Shown in pieces: positions 57,979-64,000 of a stretch of DNA of 64,000 nt; the first letter of the stretch is position 1, and each line of letters starts with the position of its first letter. Location: positions 581,092-645,091 of the forward strand of contig JAJNNX010000025.1 in assembly GCA_023159155.1 (NCBI GenBank). Direction: 5' to 3'. This DNA is from Ustulina deusta (lineage: Eukaryota; Ascomycota; Sordariomycetes; Xylariales; Xylariaceae). Below the pieces are notes generated by a model. It worked only from the letters and a program-made list of their open reading frames with translations, searched no databases and was not told where the DNA came from. The position numbers and the translations under genes were made by a program.

Positions 57979-59759
57979 CTACCTTTTTTTAAAACTAAAA
58001 ATTTAAATATAGTTTTAATTCGAAGTTATTAATAATATTAAGTTTATATAATCTTTTTATATTATATTGCTTTATTATTATTTTTATAATTGTTTATAAA
58101 CTTGTTAGCTATTGTTGCGTATATTTATTTTTATAATTTTATAAAAGTCCGGAAGCTTTTTTATAGGTTTTATAAAATTAGTTAAGTTTGATTAGCGTAT
58201 TTTTAAAATTTTAAGTTATATATTAAGTATTATTAAGATTATAGCTTTTTTAAGCAACTTAATATTATAACTTTTTGTTTTTTTTATATATTTTAATTGT
58301 TTGATTTGTTTAATTTTAAATTTTGTTTTATTATTAATATTTTTAGCTAAAAGCAATAATTAGATTTGTTAAAATAAAAGATTATTGCTTATTTTTTATA
58401 ATTAGTTAGTATAAAATAGGTTTTTTATTTTATAAAAATTAAGTAAATTAAAAACGTAGCTAAATTTTTGTTTTTTTAAAATTTCGAAAAGTTTAATTTA
58501 ATAGTTAGTACTTGTATCATAAAACTTTTTTTTTTTAAAAAGATTTTGTTTTTTATTTTAAAATTTATTAAGCGTTTTTTTTTTATTAGTTTATAGCTTA
58601 TATTATTTTTATGCAAAAATTGCTATATTATATATTATTTTTTAAATATTTTAAGTTTAGCAGACTAGTTTAAACGTTTATTATTTAGTATTAGAATTTA
58701 TAATAGTTTTATTAATATTTATTATTAAAAGATTTTATGCTTTAATTTTTATTGCTATTTTTAGTAGTAATATATTAATTAATAAATATTATAAAAAATT
58801 ATATATAAAGTTTAAAACAAAAGAATAAATATTTTAATTGTTTTAGTATTTATTAATATAAAAACAAAGTTATTAGTTTAATTTTTAATTAGTTAATTTT
58901 ATTGTTTTTTAGGTTTAAAAGTAGTAAGTACTATTAAAGCAATGTTTAATGCTTATAAAATTATTAATTATTATTATAAACTTAAAAATAAATAGTTTTA
59001 TATTATTTAATATTTATATATTTAATATATTAAAAAATCTATATAGATTTTTGTAGTATTATATAGCTAGCAACTTTGTAATATTTGTTTTTTTGCTAAA
59101 TAAAGTTATAATTAGATAGCTAAACTTATTTATAAATATTTATATATAGTTATAACCTTATTAGTTAAATAATATATCTTTGTTATTTATTATTATATAT
59201 TGCTATATTATAGCTAATATAAATAATAAATAAAAAAACTAAAAGTTTTGTTTTGTAGTATTTTGTTTTTTTTATAGTTATAATAATTATATATATATTA
59301 TTTATAATTATATTTTAAATAAAACTAATAATATTTTTGTTTTAATATTTTAATTGTTTTTGTGCTAATTTTAGTATATAATAATTAGGAATATATAAGC
59401 TTTTTTAAATTAAAGCTATATAAAAAAAAATAGTTCTATTTAAAATAACTTTAGATATATATAGTTTTTTGTTTTATTTCCTAGCTTTTATAGCTAGTTT
59501 TTTTATTTAATTAGGTTTACTAGGTTAGTTTTTTAAGAAATATTAAATAAAAAGTCTATAGTTAATATAAAATTTAGTTATTTTATTAAACAGAATTAAT
59601 ATTATTATTTATTTTTTATTTTTTTTAGTTTTAATTATAAAAAGTTTAGCTATTTTTTTTAATAAAGTATTAATTATTATATTCTTTTATTTTAGTTAGT
59701 ATTAAAAAATAATATTAAAGTTTAATAAAAAATTAGCTTAATATATTTATTATATTAAT

Positions 59760-60120
59760 AAAATCTATTTATTTAAAAAATATAGTAAAGTTTAATAATT
59801 AATTATTATAAAAAACTTAGTTCTAAAAAGCTTTAAGTAGTAATATTTTAAAGTTTATATTATTATTAAAAATTTATAGTTTTAAATTAAATAAGTTTAT
59901 TTAGTTAGTATTATTATTTAAAAAAATATTTATAAATTTTTAGGTCATTTTTTATTATTATTACTAAATAATTTTTTTTGTTATATTATATAAAATTTTT
60001 ATTTTTATTTATATTAGTTAGCTAAGCTTAAAAAAACTAAAACAAATGCTTTATAAGCTAGTAGTTTTATATATTTAAAAGTTTGTTTTTGTTTTAGTCC
60101 TATTACAAATGGTTTATTTT
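59760..60120 (-). pseudogene. RNase H region of element B
   Basis: Minus-strand reading gives NKPFVIGLKQKQTFKYIK, KAFVLVFLSLA and, after several stops, NY-TLLYFLNK. These fit the fungal Ty3/gypsy connection and RNase H segment (an FxW-type start, APVL, then ETDxxTLxxxLNK). Confidence 0.7.
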
Positions 60121-63100
60121 TTTTTAATAGTTAATTTAAAAAAGTAGCAATTTTACTAATATAATAAATAAATATATAAATATAATTATAAAGCTTAAAA
60201 AATAACTAAATTAATTTAGTATTTTTAAAATTATTAAAATCTTAATTTAGGATTGCTTAGATTTTTATAAAGTTAATTCTAATTTTTATTTTAGTTTTTA
60301 TAACTATTTTTAAATAATTAATAATAAATATATTAAAATAAAACTTTTTAATATTTTTTTAATATTTAGTTTAATATAAATAATAAATTATTTTTTTATA
60401 ATAAGTTTAGTACTATTTTTTAGTTTTAAAATAAATTAAAATATTATTTATATAAATATTTATAAACTTGTTTAAAAGTTTTTAAATTTGTATATTAATA
60501 AAAGCTTGTTATTAAGCAGGTTTTATTTTTAAACTAAAAAATAAAATAATATAATTTTATAATTAATAATAATTAATAAAAAGTTTTAATAATATTTAGT
60601 TTAATAAATTAAATAATATTATAATAATTAAATATAGTATTACTAATATTTAAAGTTAATATAATTTAATTTTTTAAATATATTTTTTTTTATTAATAAT
60701 TAATTATAAACTTATATTTAATTAACTTAAGTTTCAATATAAATAAAATAAAAGTAGTATTTAAGTTTATATTTTATTTAATAAAATTTATAACTAGTAG
60801 CTTATTTATAAACTTTTTTTTAAATAAAATAAATTATATAAATATATAATATTAATAAAAACTAAAAATATATTTTTTATTATTAAGTTTTAGTATTATA
60901 TTAAATTTTAATTATAATAATAGTAAAATTTTAGATTTTTTTTTTTAAAAAGAACTTTTTTAAATATAATAATTAAAAAAACAAAAAGTTTTATATTAAC
61001 TTTATATATTAAAGGGTTTTTTTTTTTTAAAATAAAATTAGTTTATTATTAAAAGTTTTTTATAATACTATTTAGTTAATTTAAGTTTATTTTTTTTATA
61101 AAATATTAATTATTTTTAAGTTTTTTTTAAGTAGCTTAATATAGTTATTTTTAATTATTACAAACTTAATTATAATAAGCTTTTTTAAAGTTTTTTTAGT
61201 TAGTTATTTTTATTTATTTTAATAAAAATAATTTTAAAAATTTTATATAATTTTTTTAATAGCGGTTTAATTTTTTTTTTTTTTAGAAGTTATTATATAA
61301 ACCTTTTTTATTTAAGTTTAAAAGTCCTAGGTTTTTTTTTATTTTTTTAGTTTTAATTATTTTTAAAAAGTTGTTTTAATATTTAATAATATTTTTTTAA
61401 TGCTTAATTATATTAATTTATATTTTTTTTATATTTTTAGGTTTATATTTTATTATTTATAACTAAAAAGTTTAATTATAATTATTAATAAAAATTAAAC
61501 TAATAAAATAAATTATTTAGCTAAATTAATTATTATTTTTAAGTTTTTATTAAAATATTTTGTTTTATTAACTATTTAATATTAATAATAATATTATAAC
61601 TAAAATTAATAATTTAAAATATCTAGTTCTTAAATTATTAATTATTAATTTTTATAATATATATTAAATATTTATAAATTTTGCTAACTATTTTATTTTA
61701 ATAGTTATAAAGCTTTTAAAATTTAGCTAGCTACACTATTTTTATTTTTAATTATTATTTAACTTATTATATAAACTTGCAGCTAATTATTAAAAAAATA
61801 TAAGTTCTAATATTATATAAAAACTAAAGTTTTTATTTTAATATTATTAATTTATAATTAAGTAAATATTTTAAAAATAATTAATTTGTTTTAATTATAT
61901 ATTTTAGCTAAAATAAATAAAAGAACTAATAAAAAACTTTTATTAGTTCTATTTGTTTTTTAAGTTAAATAAATTATTAGAACTGTTTTTTATTAGGGCT
62001 TTTTTTTGCTAGTTAAACGCCCAAAACTTTAGGCTTTTAATTAAAATAATTAATTAATATATATTTTTTTTATTATAAATAAAGCAAGTTTATTATTTTA
62101 ATAAGCTTTTTTTTTTTTATAATTAGTATTTATTTTAATTATTTTAAAATAAATATTTTAAAACTTTTAAAGTTAGCTAAAAATTAGTAAGCTAGTTTAT
62201 TAAAAATTTAATTATTTAAGTTAGATTTTTATTTAGTTAAGCTAGCAAGTTTAATTTATTAATAATTTTTATAAGTTTATTTAATATTATATATTAATTT
62301 AATAATTTTATTAATAAATAATTTATAAAAAATATTTAAATTTATAAAAGTTTTATATAAATTTTTTTTTAAGTTTATATAAAAATAGTTTTATAATTAT
62401 ATTTTTATTATAATTTAGCTAGTTAATATTTTTAAACGAAATTATTAAATATAAAAATAAATTTATTAATATTTTTATTAGTTCTATATATATAAGTTTA
62501 AAATATTTTATAAATTATAATTATTTAATTAAAATTATAATAAATTATTAATAAAACTTAAATTATTTTAGTAATATTATTAAATAGTTTTTTAGTTAAA
62601 TAAAAATATATTTTTATTAATTTTTTAGTACGTTTTTTTTAACTAACTTATAATATATTAAAGTTAGTTATTTTTAGTTTAAAATATAGTAATATTTTTA
62701 TTTAGTTTTTTTATTAGTTTATAGATCTAATTAATTAAATAAAGCTTTATTTTTTATAAACTTGCTAAGATTAATTTTTTATATTTTAGCTTTTTTAATA
62801 TAAGTAAGGTTTAAAGCACTAAAAAATAACTAATAAAATAAAAAATAAATAAAGCAACAAAACTAAAAAATTTAAAATTAGTACTTTTAAATATACTTTT
62901 TATAATTAAATTATAGTTGTTTTTTAAAAGTACTAAAGTAAATATATTAAAAAATTAATGCTTTATTTTATTTATTTATTAAAAAAGTTTTACTAAAACT
63001 AACGCAAAATTATAAATTTATATAGTTATAATATTTAGTGCTATATTTTTAAATATATTATTTATTTTAAGTTGTTTTAGTTCTAGTTTAGATTTTTATT

Positions 63101-63526
63101 TTTTTAAGTTTTAATTTTTTGTTTTTTTTAGATTTTTTTTTAAATATTAGTTTGTTTTAAAACGTTTATAAAAAAGTTTAGTGCTTAATTTTTTTTTTTT
63201 TATAAAAAAAAAAATTTTAAAATTATCTAATAATAAAAAGCTAGCTATATTTAAAAGTTAAAATTATTCTAATTATTTAAAAACTAAAAATAAAATAAAA
63301 ATATTTAAAGTTAGGTTTTTTATAAGTTATTAGTTTTTAAATAATATAAAATTAAAAGTTTTATTAAACTTATATTAAGTTAGATTTATATTATAAAATA
63401 TATAATTTTTTATATTAAATATATAATTAAAAAAAAAAGTTTATTTATATTTTACTAACTATAGCAAAATAAAAAATATATATTTATTAAATATTTATTA
63501 ATAAATAATTAATAAGCTTAAAATAG

Positions 63527-63592
63527 TATTATAATTAGTTAAGTAAAATTTTTATAGCTAGTTATTAATATTATAAATAAAGATTTTAAGCT

Positions 63593-63623
<31 letters not shown>

Positions 63624-63770
63624 AGAGTTTATAAGGTAAATAGATATAGACTTTGTATATATAGCTATAGAGTTAGGTTGGTCCGTGTGTAGATTTTTAT
63701 TTTATTGCTATATAGGCCTAAAGTTTTTGCAAGTCTTGCTAAGACTATATAAATTATATTAACTATTATA
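63527..63770 (-). repeat. LTR of element B, right copy
   Basis: 244 bp; plus-strand start TATTATAATTAGTTAAG, the same as the left copy after one G-to-A and three C-to-T changes. The length difference lies in the poly-A tract. Confidence 0.88.
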
Positions 63771-64000
63771 ATTTTATTAATATTATTTATATTTCTATTA
63801 GCGTAAAAGCAAACCTTATATAATAGTTGATCTATAAAAAATTAATATTAAAGTTATTAATAATATTTATTTATTATTCTAGCAAAATAAAATATTTAGT
63901 ATTTTATATAAATTTATAGTTTTTATTATTATTAATATTATAAAAAGTTTTTTTAATAAAAAAATTAAAGATTATAATAAGTATAAAATAGTTTTGTTAT

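Larger units (their letters stand above)
57737..63770 (-). mobile_element. RIP-destroyed Ty3/gypsy LTR retrotransposon B
   Basis: A 6.03-kb element with an LTR pair (57737-57978 and 63527-63770) and target duplication ATTTT (57732-57736 and 63771-63775). Orientation is minus: a decayed RNase H region reads NKPFVIGLKQKQTF then YIKLL on the minus strand near 60120-60060, and the purine tract AAAAAAAGGTAG (plus strand CTACCTTTTTTT at 57979-57990) abuts the left LTR. The coding content is riddled with stops. It is independent of element A: different LTR sequence and length. Confidence 0.85.
45300..64000. other. A+T-rich, RIP-mutated heterochromatin-like block
   Basis: From about 45.3 kb to the window end the sequence is overwhelmingly A and T, with G and C mostly surviving in short contexts such as AGCT, GCTA and AAGC. 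No intact gene is present. The recognisable content is two LTR retrotransposons, one minisatellite and unassigned AT DNA (45300-46593, 54010-57736, 63776-64000). In-frame stops in recognisable retroelement domains sit where TAA replaces CAA or TAG replaces TGG, as expected from C-to-T change on either strand. The block continues beyond the window. Confidence 0.93.

Noticed and set aside
1..64000. tRNA, rRNA, CRISPR array, telomere repeats
   Set aside because: No B-box with matching acceptor stem, no spaced repeats and no TTAGGG arrays were seen; rRNA-like sequence is absent.
45300..64000. mitochondrial DNA as the explanation for the AT block
   Set aside because: No mitochondrial genes, tRNAs or rRNAs are readable, while LTR pairs, target duplications and decayed gypsy domains explain it as RIP-mutated nuclear repeats.

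Overview
The window looks like the nuclear genome of a filamentous ascomycete (Pezizomycotina, most likely a Sordariomycete; the class is inferred from gene style, not proven). The grounds are genes split by 49-160 bp GT-AG introns with CTAAC/CTGAC-type branch sites, typical Pezizomycotina protein families, no operons, and a sharp change at about 45.3 kb from ordinary gene-bearing DNA to a nearly pure A+T block full of decayed LTR retrotransposons. That mosaic is what repeat-induced point mutation (RIP) produces.

Region 1-45.3 kb holds about 19 genes. In order: the 3' part of a probable secreted protein (2-556); a CYP504-type cytochrome P450 (2363-4037, +); GTP cyclohydrolase I (4741-5835, -); TFIID subunit TAF11 (6657-7726, +); a capsular-polysaccharide-type glycosyltransferase (9302-10737, +); vacuolar carboxypeptidase S (12029-13750, -); a 113-aa orphan (15699-16040, +); a homoserine-acetyltransferase-like alpha/beta hydrolase with six exons (17123-18650, +); CutC (19003-19860, +); an atypical short-chain dehydrogenase (20171-21131, -); mitochondrial PGP phosphatase GEP4 (22290-23067, -) divergent from ORC2 (23419-25166, +); a GFA-fold zinc protein (25283-26385, -); a small Cys-rich secreted protein (28251-28532, +); a small mitochondrial-type membrane protein (29428-30044, +); clamp-loader subunit RFC4 (30255-31509, -); ornithine acetyltransferase (32568-33896, +); a Derlin (35184-36395, +); a secreted protein with an internal duplication (37101-38195, -); and a single-pass membrane protein with a Cys-rich ectodomain (39505-41358, -). 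Then come 3 kb of empty sequence with two perfect inverted repeats, and a broken gene (44675-45228, -) that stops at the edge of the AT block. Exon boundaries were worked out by hand from frame, splice signals and family similarity.

Region 45.3-64 kb contains no intact gene. I found two complete but RIP-destroyed Ty3/gypsy elements, each with an LTR pair and a matching 5-bp target duplication: element A (46594-54004, + strand, TSD CTATA) and element B (57737-63770, - strand, TSD ATTTT). A 21-bp x 11 minisatellite lies between them. The two LTRs of element A differ at 22 of 179 positions, every one a transition and none an indel, which is the mark of RIP.

The genes are mostly unrelated housekeeping functions (replication, transcription, folate/pterin, arginine and cardiolipin synthesis, ER quality control) mixed with accessory secreted or catabolic genes. 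No biosynthetic gene cluster or clearly new system is evident. The most interesting points are the transition-only decay of the retroelements with a conserved palindromic LTR core, the gene remnant at the isochore edge, unusual splicing (a GC-AG intron, a 16-nt exon, a candidate 4-nt microexon), and the two-repeat secreted protein.
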